Shown: in pieces, positions 1 to 12,361 of the stretch
How the letters are laid out: each line of letters begins with the position of its first letter
Position numbering within the stretch: position 1 is the stretch's first letter
Origin: Pilaira anomala
Taxonomy: Eukaryota > Mucoromycota > Mucoromycetes > Mucorales > Mucoraceae
DNA: 64,000 bases
NCBI GenBank assembly: GCA_025716855.1
Contig: JAIXMQ010000037.1
Span: 62,001-126,000 of the forward strand
Direction of reading: 5' to 3'
Notes under the pieces: model-generated
What the model saw: only the letters and a program-made list of their open reading frames with translations
The model's database searches: none
What the model was told of the DNA's origin: nothing
Translations under genes and position numbers: made by a program

Positions 1-273
1 TAGGTTCTGTGATTGCGACCTAATCGAGTGAATAAATCGTCTTCATTTTCTGATTCTTGTTCAATGAGGTTAATTAATCCCTCCGTCAAGATCTCGGCAA
101 TAGTTAAAAGGTAATGGGTATTAAGAGGAGGTAGTATTTGATGGTATGAAAAGAGAAAAGAGATATTACGTATCAGTATCGTGACGCAACTTTTGACCAT
201 TTCCATTTTGGTAATTTCGAGTTTTACTACTCCAATTTCGTGAATAAAAAAAGTCCCCACAACTCTCAAACAA
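1..273 (-). CDS. Partial gene running off the left edge, unknown helical protein
   Basis: The minus strand stays open for about 90 codons from an apparent acceptor (CAG at 274-276) to the window edge. The peptide includes KMEMVKSCVTILIR, then YHQILPPLNTHYLLTIAEIL and an acidic EQESENEDD stretch. This looks like an alpha-helical segment of a larger protein. I do not recognise the family; a vesicle-tethering or kinetochore helical-repeat protein is only a guess. The absence of stops, the mixed amphipathic composition and a plausible splice acceptor are the reasons for calling it coding. Upstream exons, if any, would lie to the right of 273, but I could not place them. The C-terminus lies outside the window. 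Confidence 0.55.
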
Positions 274-2058
274 CTGTATATACATTAGCTTTGATTTTAA
301 AGGCTAGAACATATAAAGACTAATACATTTTGATGCACCAAATCTCGGCACCCGATTCCATGTAGCACCGAAAAAAAAACAATGTTACATTTATGTATAC
401 TTGCTAATTTGCCAATAGGTGTGGCAAACGATAATCATTTTTTTGTAAAATATGTATAAACTAGCAATATTTGTGCACAAATACTACATAGTTGGATGGC
501 AAGACCTTGAATTTATTTGAGATATAATTCAAAAACTCTAATATAGACTTTGTTTATAAGTACCATTTGCTCTTTGACAAGTAAAAACTTCTGGCTCATT
601 TACAGAGTGTTCTTTAGTGATATACCTATATAAAACATCAAACAGAGTGGACATTGCAGTATCTTATCAGTTGAAGTAAAACAAGCATTTCATAGTTGTT
701 TTTGTAAATGAAATTTCCATGTATTATTTATTCATCTTTTACGACTAATGATGTGGCTTACCAATCCTGAAATCAAAAAAATGGTTGTTTCCGGAAAAAG
801 ATGTATGTACATCAACGATTTATTAAAAAGAATCGTGGCTGTCTAATTGGTCCCACAAGTTAAAAATAATTACCTTTCTTTGAATAAATGTATACATTTA
901 TAAACAAGAAAATACTTTGTTATATGAAGGGAACCCAAAGAAAATGACCGTTTCTTTATTCACAATGCTTTATCACATTCATTGATGGATAATTGTCAGT
1001 AGCATGGTAATTAACATAATCGTTCCGAGAAACCGACAATCTCTCTTCTCTTTTTTTTTTTTTTTTGGGCTTGGCATTTTGTGGAACAGCATGGCGCCGA
1101 AGGCACTCAATCTATAATCTCAGAAAGAATAAATTCGAATAAAAGCAACCGTATATATCCAAAGCTCCTGTCAGTAGTCCGATCTCTATGGACACATAAT
1201 AATTCGAAAGTAAGATATTTTCAATATTTTAATAAACTACTAGTTAGATCATGACTGTACAACGAGCGTCAAGATCTACAGAAAACAATAAATCATTATT
1301 TTACACTTTTTTAGATGTGTACATACCATCATTAACCCTTACGGAAAGAAAAAAGTTCTCATTTTGAAAATGAGACAAGTAAAAAAGTTATTCTTGAAAT
1401 ACTACATAATACCTGTATCCTTTTAACAATGCACTCCACCTACGATGATCAATATTTAAAAGAATAATGCAAAACAAATATAGCCTTTTTTTTTCTATTT
1501 TTACAACGTACAGGAAAAAAAACTATGTATATGTACACAAGTAACTAAATGCACTTTATTGTCTTTCACAGCAGTCAATCCCAATACTGAATTTAAGCTA
1601 ACAAAAGACAAAATTCAGATTTTCATTGAAATAATTTATGCATTCGATGATATGATACAGGTTTTTAAGCTTCATACTCCCTTTTTCCCCTTAAGAAAAA
1701 AAAAGCGGCATATGAAATTGCAATAAAACTATGTGTTACATGTTTTGCTTAAAAAAATACAATCTTCAAATGTACATTTATACGTCATTTAAGGGCACGA
1801 GAGCATCAAAATGATAGCAAAAACAAAACATTAGAATGCGTCACGTGCATTTGAAGTAACATTAAACAATTATAACAAAAAAGAAAAGAAGCCTTTTTTT
1901 TTATCTATTCAATTCCGTGACTATTTGTTATTTTTTTCCCCGGGCAAAATTTAATATTTTTTCCCTTTTTCCCTTTTTTTTTTTTTTTCTTTTTCTTCTT
2001 TCATAAAAAAAAAAGTGTGTGTTTTTTTTCTGAAAGAAGTAACGAACCCTTCACTTCA
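274..2058. other. Intergenic, AT-rich
   Basis: About 1.8 kb with no gene I can support. It contains many A/T tracts and lies between the minus-strand edge gene and the plus-strand Zds-domain gene, so it should hold both upstream regions. A pyrimidine-rich tract at about 1940-2010 directly precedes the Zds-gene start, as before many other genes here. A short open stretch on the minus strand near 545-625 was too brief to call. Confidence 0.6.
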
Positions 2059-3830
2059 ATGAGTGATAGTTTTAAAGTTGAACGACCACAATATTCAGAT
2101 TATGATCTGTACGCAACGTTAATGTTGTCGAACTTATTAGACAATGAACAAGATGCAAAAGATAAAAAGTTATTACAAACAGTTCAAAAAGAAAAAAAAG
2201 AAGAAGAAAGGGAGAAAGAGCAAGACCAGGAATTAGTGGATACAAATGATGTTATATGGTAATTTTGCATATATTTACTCCTAAAATAAAAAAAACCACG
2301 GACTAAAATTTATTATTTTAGGGTTCCAGCTGATAAACATCCTCAAATAGCACCGATTGAATTTGCTAATTTTATTAAAACTCATGGTACAAAATCACCA
2401 ACAAAATCTGGTAGATTACATCGTAGAAGATCTATTCTTTCACAATCTTTATCCGTTAAATCAACAAATAATACAGAAGATGATGAAGAAGAAGCCGATT
2501 TAAATCGAACACTTTCCGAAAAAAAACGAAATTTCTTAAAGAAAGTGATGGCCGATAAAGGTACACATTAAGTTTTGATGTTACATAAAAACATTAAAAA
2601 CACGAGATTAAACTAAAATAAATTTCCCATTTAGATGTATTCGATCGTCATTCACCTATACTTGATGAATCACGTATTATCGCACCAAAAAATGATAAAT
2701 CTTTATTACGTAGATCTGCTTTTTCTGCAAGAGGTAGAACTAAAAAGTCTGCAGAAGATGGATTAAAACGACGTTCGGTTTCACAGAGAAAATCAAGTTC
2801 AAGTGACACTAATGATACTGAAAAAAATCAATCATGGGACAAAAAAGCTGGTATCGATTTATTTGATCAACCAGTCAATATGAGTGAATGGATTGATTTA
2901 GGAAGTCTTGTACAGGAGAATGATAATTCTCAGAGAGGTATTCTTTCACGTGTGCATGATGCGGAGTCACAACTACGATCAAACACTCAACAGGAATTAC
3001 CTACTATACCAAGACCTGTTGTTAAAATAAAAGAACCTATTGTACCACCAAAAGTGCTTGTCATCCTGAAGGAAAATCAACAACAACCACAAAAACAACA
3101 ACATCAACAACCAACAAAGCGTCCAAGTATTGTTCGATCTCCGACGGTTGTAGTAAAACCAGAAAAGAGATCGTCATGGTTAAGTGGATTGTTTCCTAGC
3201 AACAACAATAAGAAATCGATTCCATCAAATAACAATACGTCATCGTCTCTTTCTGGCTTGGCAACCTTATTTTCTCGGTCATTATCTATGAAATCTAATT
3301 TACCAACTCTATCAACTATTCATTCGCCACCATTATCAACGCATAAATCATCTATTCATACAACAACTACTAATAATACTATAATCAAATCATCTTCACC
3401 TCTATCATCACCATCACTATCACCACCGTTACAAGAAAGTAAATTATCACCCAGCAGGCTGGATGAACCTATTGTCTTGTTTAATACGAATCGATTACCA
3501 CTTCATGTTGAAAGAGCCATTTATAGATTATCACATATGAAATTAGCAGATCCAAGAAGACCACTACACCAACAAGTGCTTATATCAAATCTCATGTTTT
3601 GGTACCTCTCTATTCAACAAAACGATTTCCAACAACAAGAAAAGGCACAACAAGAATCTCCACAACCTACAATCACTTCTCAACCAAATAATAAAAAAAT
3701 TGGAAACAAAATGTCAAGGTTAATTTCTTCTGCGAAAAAACGTAAAAAGTCAAATAATAGCAACAATCTACAATTTGATTTAAATACTTTTGAAGAAGAT
3801 GATATTCCATTAAGTCATTATCAAAGTTAA
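2059..3830 (+). CDS. Zds1/Zds2-like protein with Zds C-terminal domain
   Basis: Three exons: 2059-2258, 2322-2560, 2635-3830, giving about 544 aa. The ATG at 2059 was chosen because the upstream in-frame extension starts only with GTG. Most of the protein is Ser/Asn/Gln/Pro-rich and disordered, with polybasic patches (LHRRRS). The diagnostic part is near the C-terminus: LPLHVERAIYRLSHMKLADP, followed by RRP, a QQVLISNLMFWYL motif, and a Lys-rich tail. That block matches the Zds_C domain of budding-yeast Zds1/Zds2, which bind the PP2A regulatory subunit Cdc55 and control mitotic entry, Cdc14 release and polarity. The function is inferred from that domain only. The next gene, 145 nt downstream on the same strand, is a PP1-class phosphatase catalytic subunit, which is not the PP2A partner known from yeast. 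Confidence 0.85.
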
Positions 3831-3975
3831 AAATAAAAAAAACAAAAAAAAACGGACCTTTAAAAAAAACCTAATTTTTTATACCTTAAAAAAAAAGATA
3901 ACAACTAGTTTCTTTTCTCTCTCTCTCTCTTCTTTCTTTTTCTTTTTTTTAAATTTATAAAAAAAAGTAACTAAT

Positions 3976-5528
3976 ATGGGTAATAACACTTCTAGTAATA
4001 AAAAAGGTCTAAAAAAAGAAAAAAAGAGAAAAAGTGCACCCGTCCAACCGGTCACGCCACGTATTGAAGTGGATAATGAACATTCAACAAACACCGCACA
4101 ATCTGTTAATTCCATCCTTTTAACCTCTAATAATACCAATAATAATGATACACTAGCTCAACTCAACCCAGATTATCCTATACAAACCGAGAATAAAAAG
4201 CATCTTCAGCAACATAAAGTATTAGCTACTTCGGATTTTTGGCCACCTCAGGAACCACAACCACAACATCAAGAAGATCCACATCAACTGACTGTAGGTT
4301 CGATCAATCAACTGACCGTAACTTCCATTTCGAGTGAATACTCTTCTACAACAAATATAGATGATTATATTCAAAGATTATTAGAAGCTGGATATGCTTC
4401 AAAAGTATCGAAACAACTTTGTTTAAAACCTTCTGAAGTGACAGCAATTTGTAGAGCTGCTATGGATATCTTTTTAAGTCAACCTGTATTGTAAATTAGA
4501 TGATGTTATTTGAGGATCAATATATAAAAAAAAAATCCTCATTTTAAAATCCCAAACTAATTAAATATATTTATATAGTCCTTATTAGAACTTTCTCCAC
4601 CTGTCAAGGTTGTTGGAGATACACATGGTCAATTTATGGATTTAATTCGATTATTTGAAATGGGAGGATTTCCACCTAGTTCAAACTATTTATTTCTCGG
4701 GGATTATGTGGATCGTGGTAAACAAAGCTTAGAAAACATGTTACTTTTATTTTGTTACAAGATTAAATACCCAGAGAATTTTTTTCTCTTAAGAGGAAAT
4801 CATGAATGTGCCAATGTAACAAAAGGTAAAGAAAAATGAGTTTTTTTTATTATTATTATATAGACGAGTTTTAAAAAAAAATATATCATTAACAAGTCTA
4901 GACTTTTTTAAGTTTATGGTTTTTATGATGAATGTAAACGTAGGTTAGGTGTAAAAATGTGGAGAACTTTTGTGGATGTATTTAATACGTTACCTATTGC
5001 TGGTTTAGTAGCTGGTAAAATATTTTGTGTTCATGGTGGTTTATCTCCTTCCTTACATGATATGGATGAAATTCGTTCTATTCAAAGACCAACAGACGTA
5101 CCTGATTATGGTTTATTAAATGATTTATTATGGTCCGACCCTGCTGATGTAGAAGACTGGGAGGATAATGAAAGAGGTGTTTCTTATGTCTTTGGTAAAA
5201 ATGTCATTAATGAATTCTTGGCAAAATTTGACTTGGATCTTGTCTGTAGAGCTCATATGGTAAAGAAAAGCATGACACAATTCTGAAACGAAAAACCTTA
5301 TTAAAAAAAAAACTAAAATTACTATTTTAGGTAGTGGAGGATGGATATGAATTTTTTGCTGATAGATCTCTTGTCACCGTATTTTCTGCCCCAAATTATT
5401 GCGGTGAATTCGATAATTTCGGTGCAATCATGAGCGTTAATGAAGAACTACTCTGTAGTTTTGAACTTTTGACACCTGCTGATCATCCCTTAGCAAAAGA
5501 AAGATTAAAGAATAAACTTCGAAATTAA
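3976..5528 (+). CDS. PP1/PPZ-type serine/threonine phosphatase catalytic subunit
   Basis: Four exons: 3976-4485, 4579-4825, 4913-5259, 5331-5528, about 433 aa. The metallophosphatase motifs are all visible: GDTHGQ (usually GDIHGQ), GDYVDRG, RGNHE, HGG, then RAHMV and [11 protein letters not shown]. The first ~130 residues are Ser/Asn/Gln-rich and start [10 protein letters not shown], a likely N-myristoylation signal plus a basic stretch. An N-myristoylated, disordered extension before a PP1-like catalytic domain is the architecture of fungal Ppz phosphatases, which act in cation and salt homeostasis and cell-wall integrity. The exon 1 donor (GTATTG at 4486) is weak but is the only one that preserves FLSQP-x-LLEL, as in PP1. 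The length is shorter than yeast Ppz1, mainly in the extension. PP1 proper is the alternative name. Confidence 0.9.
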
Positions 5529-5841
5529 AAAAAAAAAAAATACTTATCAAAAATATAAGTGATTACGTCACAACTTCCTCTTTTTTTCTTTTTTCTAAAA
5601 TGTAATTCAAACATCCAACCACACTGGGTTAAAGAGGTCGGGGAGGAACATGGGTTGGGTGGTGTAAAGCTGAATTTTAATACACTGCTAATTTTTTTTT
5701 CCAGCTTTTTTTTTTTTTTTTTTTTTTGCTGGTCCTGTTTGGTAATTATTTATTTTTTTACACCCCCTTCTCTTCTTTTTTTTTTTTCCTCTTCTTCGCC
5801 CAACTTTAACCCCCCCACTCCATATATTAAACATATTCAAC
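5529..5841. other. Intergenic, pyrimidine-rich promoter region
   Basis: This 313-nt spacer separates two plus-strand genes. It is dominated by long T/C tracts (5693-5806). A homopolymer-rich, C-rich stretch sits just before the complex I start codon. No gene or RNA is visible. Confidence 0.5.
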
Positions 5842-8267
5842 ATGTTGCGCGTCATTAATAAGACTAGCATCGCAACACGTACAACTCAACAAGCTTTGCT
5901 TAAGACTGCCGGTAAAGCTATAGAGAAAAAAAAAACAGAAAAAAAAAATAAACAATAACATAGACCCCGTCCTTTCTTATTAATTTTTTTTTTATAGTGC
6001 GTGCATTCGGTGCATCAACTCATGTCAAGGAAGAAGTTGAAGTTTTCATTGACGGTAAATCCGTTATGGTCGAAGCAGGCTCTACTGTTATCCAAGCTTG
6101 TGAAAAAGCTGGAGCTGATGTAAATATTGATATTTAATTCAAAAATATAGATAATATCATATACAACTTCAAGTGTATTAAAAATTTATATTTTTTTTTG
6201 TAGATTCCTCGTTTCTGTTATCATGGTACAACAAATATATTATTAGAACAACAAAACAACATTTAAAATAAGCTGACAAAAAAAAAACATATTTTGATTA
6301 TAGAACGTCTTGCGGTTGCTGGTAACTGTCGTATGTGTCTTGTAGAAGTTGAACGTGCACCTAAGCCAATTGCATCTTGTGCATATCCCGTTATGCCCGG
6401 TATGAAGGTCAAGACCGACAGTCCTTTAGTTCATAAGGCTCGTGAGGGCGTCATGGAATTTTTACTTTACAACCATCCTTTAGATTGTCCTATTTGTGAT
6501 CAAGGTGGTGAATGTGATTTACAAGATCAAAGTATGCGTTATGGTTCAGACCGTGGAAGATTCAATGAACCCATGGGTAAACGTGCAGTTGAAGAAAAGA
6601 ACTTTGGTCCACTCATCAACACTGAAATGACTCGTTGTATTCAATGTACTCGTTGTGTTCGTTTCGCTAACGATATTGCTGGTGCCACCGAATTAGGTAC
6701 CAGTGGAAGAGGTAACGACATGCAAATCTCAACTTACATTGAAAAGACGATCGATTCCGAAATGTCTGGTAACGTCATTGACTTGTGTCCTGTCGGTGCC
6801 TTGACTTCAAAGCCTTACAATATGAAGGCCAGACCTTGGGAATTGAAAAAGTATGAAACTATTGATGTTTCTGATGCTATCGGTTCAAACATTCGTCTCG
6901 ATACTCGTGGTGTTGAAGTCATGCGTATCTTACCTCGTTTGAATGAAGATGTCAATGAAGAATGGATCTCAGATAAGACTCGTTTCTTCTATGATGGTCT
7001 TAAGGTACAACGTTTAACTACTCCCTTAATTCGTGATGGTGACCGTTTTGTTCCCTCTTCTTGGGAAGCTGCTCTTAAGCGTGTCGGTCATGAATTAGCA
7101 AACACTGAAGGTAATGCCGCCAAGGCTGTTGCCGGTCATCTTGCTGATGCTGAATCCATGGTTGCCCTTAAGGATCTTTTCAACCGTATGGGTTCTGAGA
7201 ACTTGGCCATTGATGCTCCCAATGGTTCCAAGCCTCTTGCCATTAGCCCCGATTTCCGCTCCAACTATAGTTTGAATTCTACTATTGCTGGTGCTGAAGA
7301 GGCTGATGTTGTTTTATTAGTCGGTACTAACCCTCGTCATGAAGCCCCTATCTTAAACACACGTCTTCGTAAGGCTTGGATCCATAAGGGTCAAGATCTT
7401 GGTTTAATCGGTCAAGCTGATGATTTGAACTACGAATATGCTCATATTGGTGATAGCTCCAAGGACATTGAAAAGATTTTAGATGGTTCTCATCCTTTCG
7501 CTCAACGTCTTGCTGAAGCTAAGAAACCAATGATCATTGTTGGTTCTAGTGTAGTTGAAAATGCCAAGGATAGTGAATACTTGTTATCCAAGGTTTCTGA
7601 ATTATCTGAGAAATTCAACAAGACTTTATTCCAAGATGGTTGGAACGGTATGAATATTTTGCAACGTGCTGCTAGTAGAACTGCTGCTTATGAAGTCGGT
7701 TTCGTACCCACTTCATCTGAAGCTTCTGCTACTCCCGTCAAGTTCTTGTATCTCTTGAACGCTGATGAAGTCAGTGCTTCTGATATCCCCAAGGACGCTT
7801 TTGTTGTCTATCAAGGTCACCATGGTGATGTTGGTGCTCAATATGCAGATGTCATCTTGCCAGGTTCTGCTTTCACTGAAAAGAATGCCACTTATGTTAA
7901 TACTGAAGGTCGTACACAAATTACCCGTGCTGGTGTTAACCCTCCTGCTGCTGCTCGTGAAGATTGGAAGATTATTCGTGCTTTATCTGAAGTTGCTGGT
8001 CATACCCTCCCTTATGATGATCTTTCTTCCGTTCGCTCTCGTCTTTCCGATGTCAGTCCTGCATTAACTCGTTATGATGTTATCGAACAACCCTCCATCA
8101 CTCAACTTGGTTTATCCACTCAACGCAAATCCAATGTATCTAGCACTGGTGAAGTTTTATCATCCGTCATCAAGAACTTCTATCGTACTGATCCCATCTC
8201 TCGTGCTTCCAGTACTATGGCTAAATGTACAAAGACTTGGGTTGCTGGTAAAGATGTTGAAGCCTAA
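5842..8267 (+). CDS. NADH:ubiquinone oxidoreductase 75-78 kDa subunit (complex I, NDUFS1/Nuo78)
   Basis: Four exons: 5842-5911, 5998-6119, 6204-6225, 6304-8267, about 725 aa, the usual family length. Exon 3 is only 22 nt. The N-terminus ([17 protein letters not shown]) is basic and hydroxylated, as expected for a mitochondrial targeting peptide. A [2Fe-2S] ferredoxin domain follows, with the FCYH...GNCRMC...SC cysteines around the tiny exon. Then come the His/Cys-ligated cluster ([15 protein letters not shown]), the 4Fe-4S cysteines [11 protein letters not shown] and [12 protein letters not shown], and a molybdopterin-oxidoreductase-like domain to the end. The protein carries iron-sulphur clusters N1b, N4 and N5 in the peripheral arm of complex I. 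Codon use is more C-ending and GC-rich than in neighbouring genes, consistent with high expression. Confidence 0.97.
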
Positions 8268-8490
8268 AGTGTAGCTAATTAGATTTATTATTATTATTAA
8301 AATATTTTTTTTTTTATATGTATAAAAAAAATACACAACAACACAACTCTTTCTCTTTTCTCTCGCTCTTTTTAAAATATTAAAAATAAAAAAATAAGTA
8401 TAATTATTAAAAATACCATTGTTATTTTTTTGTTCTATCTTCTTCTTTTTGAAGACAAAAGAAAAATGTTTATTTATTACCTGCATAATC

Positions 8491-8523
<33 letters not shown>

Positions 8524-8562
8524 ATAACATACACAACACACACACACACTTTCCCCACATTT

Positions 8563-8715
8563 TTATTCAAATAATTCAAATGATTTAAATTCAGCTAATT
8601 CTGAAATATTTTTCTTCTTCGGGTTGATATACAATTGGGTCAATCCTTGTCCTAGGTCGAGGCTTCTTTCATATGTACTTTTATGGGTGATCCAGAAAGA
8701 ATAAGAAAGAAACAA
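8563..8715 (-). CDS. Possible orphan terminal exon, unknown
   Basis: A 50-codon minus-strand open stretch ends in TAA at 8563-8565. Its core reads ERSLDLGQGLTQLYINPKKK and then ISELAEFKSFELFE, which has protein-like composition rather than the Phe/Lys bias of random AT-rich DNA. No start codon is needed if it is a last exon; a possible acceptor (AAAG) lies at about 8673-8676. I could not find upstream exons between 8716 and 11426. It may be a real 3' exon of an undetected gene, or the surviving piece of a lost one. Confidence 0.3.
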   Translation of the reverse strand: MFLSYSFWITHKSTYERSLDLGQGLTQLYINPKKKNISELAEFKSFELFE

Positions 8716-11426
8716 TTACAGGTATTAGGATACAGAGGGGGTTAAGTTAATGCCATAAATAGACTCAGTTGTGTGTGGTAGAACGGATCAGATCTTTTTT
8801 TGTGATAAAAAAAAGACAGAAAAGATCGATGCACACACATACATACAAACATAGATATAGGAGAAACAATCATTGTCAAGAAAATCGAAACTGCAAAATG
8901 TCGTAAACAGGATTTTCTTGTACTAACAAAGCTATCAAATAAATAATAAGTTATAATTACAGATGCTTTTCTTTTTTAATTTTCGGAAGGTTTAACATAA
9001 ACATATTCGAACCATTTTTTTTTTTTTTTTAATGAATAAAACTGAAAAATAACCGGTCCCTGAAGATCTGTTTAAAGAACACTCGAATAATTTAAGTTTG
9101 AGATCAAGTGATCTCTTCTCGTAAAAAAGAAATTCGTGGAACAAAAAAAAACATATGCAATGTATTTTTTACAATATTTCTTTTTTTTTGTCAATTTAGA
9201 TGAAAAAAAGAAACGTTTTATGTGTGTGAGTTTAAATAAAATGAAAAGGACACTAATACATATATACTTTTATCACCGTAATATATATTAACTCTCATAG
9301 TTATGAATGTTATTGTTCGATAAGAGGGTACTAATACACACATATGTCATTAAAAATCTAGAGGACTGAAATTGATATATTTTTTTCTGCCACTCTCTCC
9401 TTACGAGCAATTTAGAAAGAGTAACGCCATTCAGTTATATACGATGAGGCTGGACTCTAAACCTCCTTTATCACTCTATATATTTTCAATGCATACTGTT
9501 TATAATTGATAAAATGAAGCTTTATCAGTGTTACTTAATTAGTTGAGATGCCACAAATTAACTACTTCATACCATTTAATAAAGTATTTTACTTTCAGAA
9601 CATAATTTAGTGACAGATATGTAATTCCGAATGAAAAATGAACTCTTTTTTTTTTTGAAAATTCCAGGAAACTATATAAGCTTGCATTTACAATTGCTTG
9701 AGGAGCTGATAGTTTAATAGTGATAGAGTTAAAAGATTACGCAAGTAAGAGATTTAATGTAACTGATGATCAGAAACTACTGACGTAATCGCGATGCTGG
9801 ATTTTTTTAATTTTTTGGCACCCACTGCAATCTAAATCTTTAGTCTTCTTGTCCATTTTTTTTTCCCTTATATTGCATATGGTGAAAGGGAGGGAATGCA
9901 AATGCGAGCTAACGGTGCCCGAAAAAAAAACATAGGAACTACTCCATAAGACTCAGCAAGCCAAGATGAAAAGAAAAAAAAATAAGGGTCTGGAAAAAAA
10001 AATTTTTTTTGTTCTAAAAACTATTGACATTTACCAATAGATCTACAGTGAGTAATCGGTTTTGTGGGCTCATACATATCTATGAAGAGAACAATTATAG
10101 TTTTCGTAGGCAGTATAGATGCTCTACTCAAAATTGTCCCCATTTATAATATGGTAAAAAAAAGTAATATGTTAATAAATAGAAAACATTTTGATCGATG
10201 TAAGTTTATTAAAGCCCTGTACATTGATTGTAAAACAATATAACTACGCGCTATTAAGTTTATGGTAAATTATAAGAGTGCTTTTTACAATATATTGGTC
10301 GATATATTGACAAAAATGAAGGGGAGCGGAAGGGAAGAAAAAGGTAATTTTTGGTAGATTATCCCAACGGGTTTAAAACATTTACAGTGTAATATATTTT
10401 TCAATCTATATGAAAACTGTGTCGATCATCAACGAGGTTATTACCCTCTCTGTTTTCAATGCTTGTCACCAGGATAATAATTTAACTATATTTACATACA
10501 GTCTTTCTTACACTTTATTGTACCCTGACTTGCAAAATTACGAAATGTTACATATTTGGAGCCGAGATGTAAATGTGTAATAAAAATCGTGGTATAGAAT
10601 ACAGATATAGTTATATAGTCTATGCTAATCTCCTCAGTCTGCCCTATATTCTTTTTTATTTACTTTGATTCGTCGAATTTTTGAGCATCATAATTTAATA
10701 TTACTGTCTTGAACAAAGTTTTCTTTGCGTAGAAATTAAAAAACTCTATAGTTTTTTTTATTTAAAAAGATAAAAACCCTGAATTTTATAGCGGACTTTG
10801 AGTGACCATACATATATTAAATCCGGAAAACTGGGTAAACAAAATAGTCTTACATATTTAACTATATTTACTTTTATTTACTTATATAAACTCTTCTATT
10901 AACTCAATAAAAATTAAAGGTGGATAAATATAGCTAGTGTTTGTTTGTGTGAAATAAAATACAATGAGGAGTTTCTTCTCCATAGTAAAACCAAAAATTA
11001 TTTCTCTTACATACCCCTAATAGATGTATATATATAAAGTACGTCGTTTATTTGTATACATATAAATATATATAAAAATCAATATGCTGGACGAAACGTA
11101 AATTGATGTATGATACCAGCTTTCTATAAAGTTCTACGAACTTTTTTCTTCAAACAAAGAATAAGCAGAGTTATTACAAAGGTGGTTGTATAATTCAAGT
11201 TTCGCAAGAGTAGGAGCTCCCTCTCTTTTCTCTCACTCCCTTTTTTTTGCTTTATATATACAAATTTTTTTTTCTAGCTACCCAAAGATTCCCCTTTTTG
11301 CAAGTTCGATTTTTTTAAGGGTGAAAATGTATAAAAAAAACCGAGTTTGTTGTCTTTTTCTTATTTTTTCTTATTTTTTCTAACACTTATAAGCCCTCTT
11401 TCCTTTACTTCCCCTTTTATACTAAA
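8716..11426. other. Long gene-poor AT-rich spacer
   Basis: About 2.7 kb with stops in all frames at short intervals and no domain I recognise. Features are A/T homopolymers and a T/C-rich stretch at 11216-11420 upstream of the C2H2 gene, probably its promoter and 5' UTR. Confidence 0.55.
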
Positions 11427-12092
11427 ATGTACCTACCACAAAATTGCTCATTTGATAACGGTATTTGGTTAGACCCTACCTTAAAGAGTGGCCCAGAATC
11501 GTTACTACAAACACCCATGTTACTAGCCACCAGTTTCTTTCCTCTGGTTGAACCAGTCGACTCCAATTATTTTTGTCCTATGGGTGATTTTGATCAAAGT
11601 AGTGGTCTCTCCTCTCCTTCTTCCTCTTCCTTTTTATCACTATCCCCATCTTCTTCATTTTCTTCGCCCATGAATCAATTTGATACATTTCTATTGGGAT
11701 ATCAAAATATAGATTCATTCTCACCGCAACATGTAGATATCCAACCCATTTTTCCGCCGACAATGCCAACAATGCCAGCTTTACCAGCATTGCCAACAAT
11801 GCCAACATTATCAACATTTTCAACACAATCAACATTGCCAATCAAGCCAAAAAAACAAGTAAAAAGTTTTTATTGTCACTTGTGTCTTCGATCCTTTGCT
11901 CGTAAGCACGACCTCCAGCGTCACGTTAGAGTACATACGGGTGCTAAACCCTATCCATGTTTGAGTTGCAACAAAGCATTTGCACGAACTGACGCTTTAA
12001 AACGTCATTTACGACTAGAAGAAAGCTGCAAATCAAGCTCAATTATACAAGCAATGAAAAAATCTGGTAATCGACGCTACCAAGATCTATAG
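11427..12092 (+). CDS. Two-finger C2H2 zinc-finger transcription factor
   Basis: Single exon, 221 aa. Residues 1-145 are low-complexity: a Ser/Pro run near residue 55-80 and a repeated MPxLP-type segment with alternating Met/Pro/Leu/Thr. Near residues 148-200 are two C2H2 fingers: FYCHLCLRSFARKHDLQRH, a canonical HTGAKPY linker, then PCLSCNKAFARTDALKRH. The second finger continues to LRLEESC, so its last zinc ligand may be Cys rather than His. The finger helices (RKHDLQR, RTDALKR) resemble a group of filamentous-fungal DNA-binding regulators, but I cannot assign an orthologue. The product is likely nuclear, with the Ser/Pro-rich region as a candidate activation domain. About 2.7 kb upstream is empty, so regulatory sequence could be long. 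Confidence 0.85.
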   Translation: MYLPQNCSFDNGIWLDPTLKSGPESLLQTPMLLATSFFPLVEPVDSNYFCPMGDFDQSSGLSSPSSSSFLSLSPSSSFSSPMNQFDTFLLGYQNIDSFSPQHVDIQPIFPPTMPTMPALPALPTMPTLSTFSTQSTLPIKPKKQVKSFYCHLCLRSFARKHDLQRHVRVHTGAKPYPCLSCNKAFARTDALKRHLRLEESCKSSSIIQAMKKSGNRRYQDL

Positions 12093-12361
12093 TCAAGCAT
12101 TTACATATACAATCATTTAACATACAATTACACTTATTACACACTTACTGCTGGTACTTTTTTTTTTCTTCCCTTTTTCTTCTTCTGTATATGCTTCTTT
12201 TTGAAACAAAAAACAAGAATATATATAATCATGCTATTTCATTTTTATTATTTTTTATATCACATATATGTCCTTTTAGTGCTCTCTTCTTTTTTTTTTT
12301 TTTTCCTTTTTTTTTTTATTTTTCCTTCCTCATTTTTTCGTTAAGCTAAGTATATGATCTT

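Noticed and set aside
8770..8800. Possible tRNA-like sequence (GGTAGAACGGATC)
   Set aside because: No matching acceptor stem, no T-loop consensus and no cloverleaf could be formed around it.
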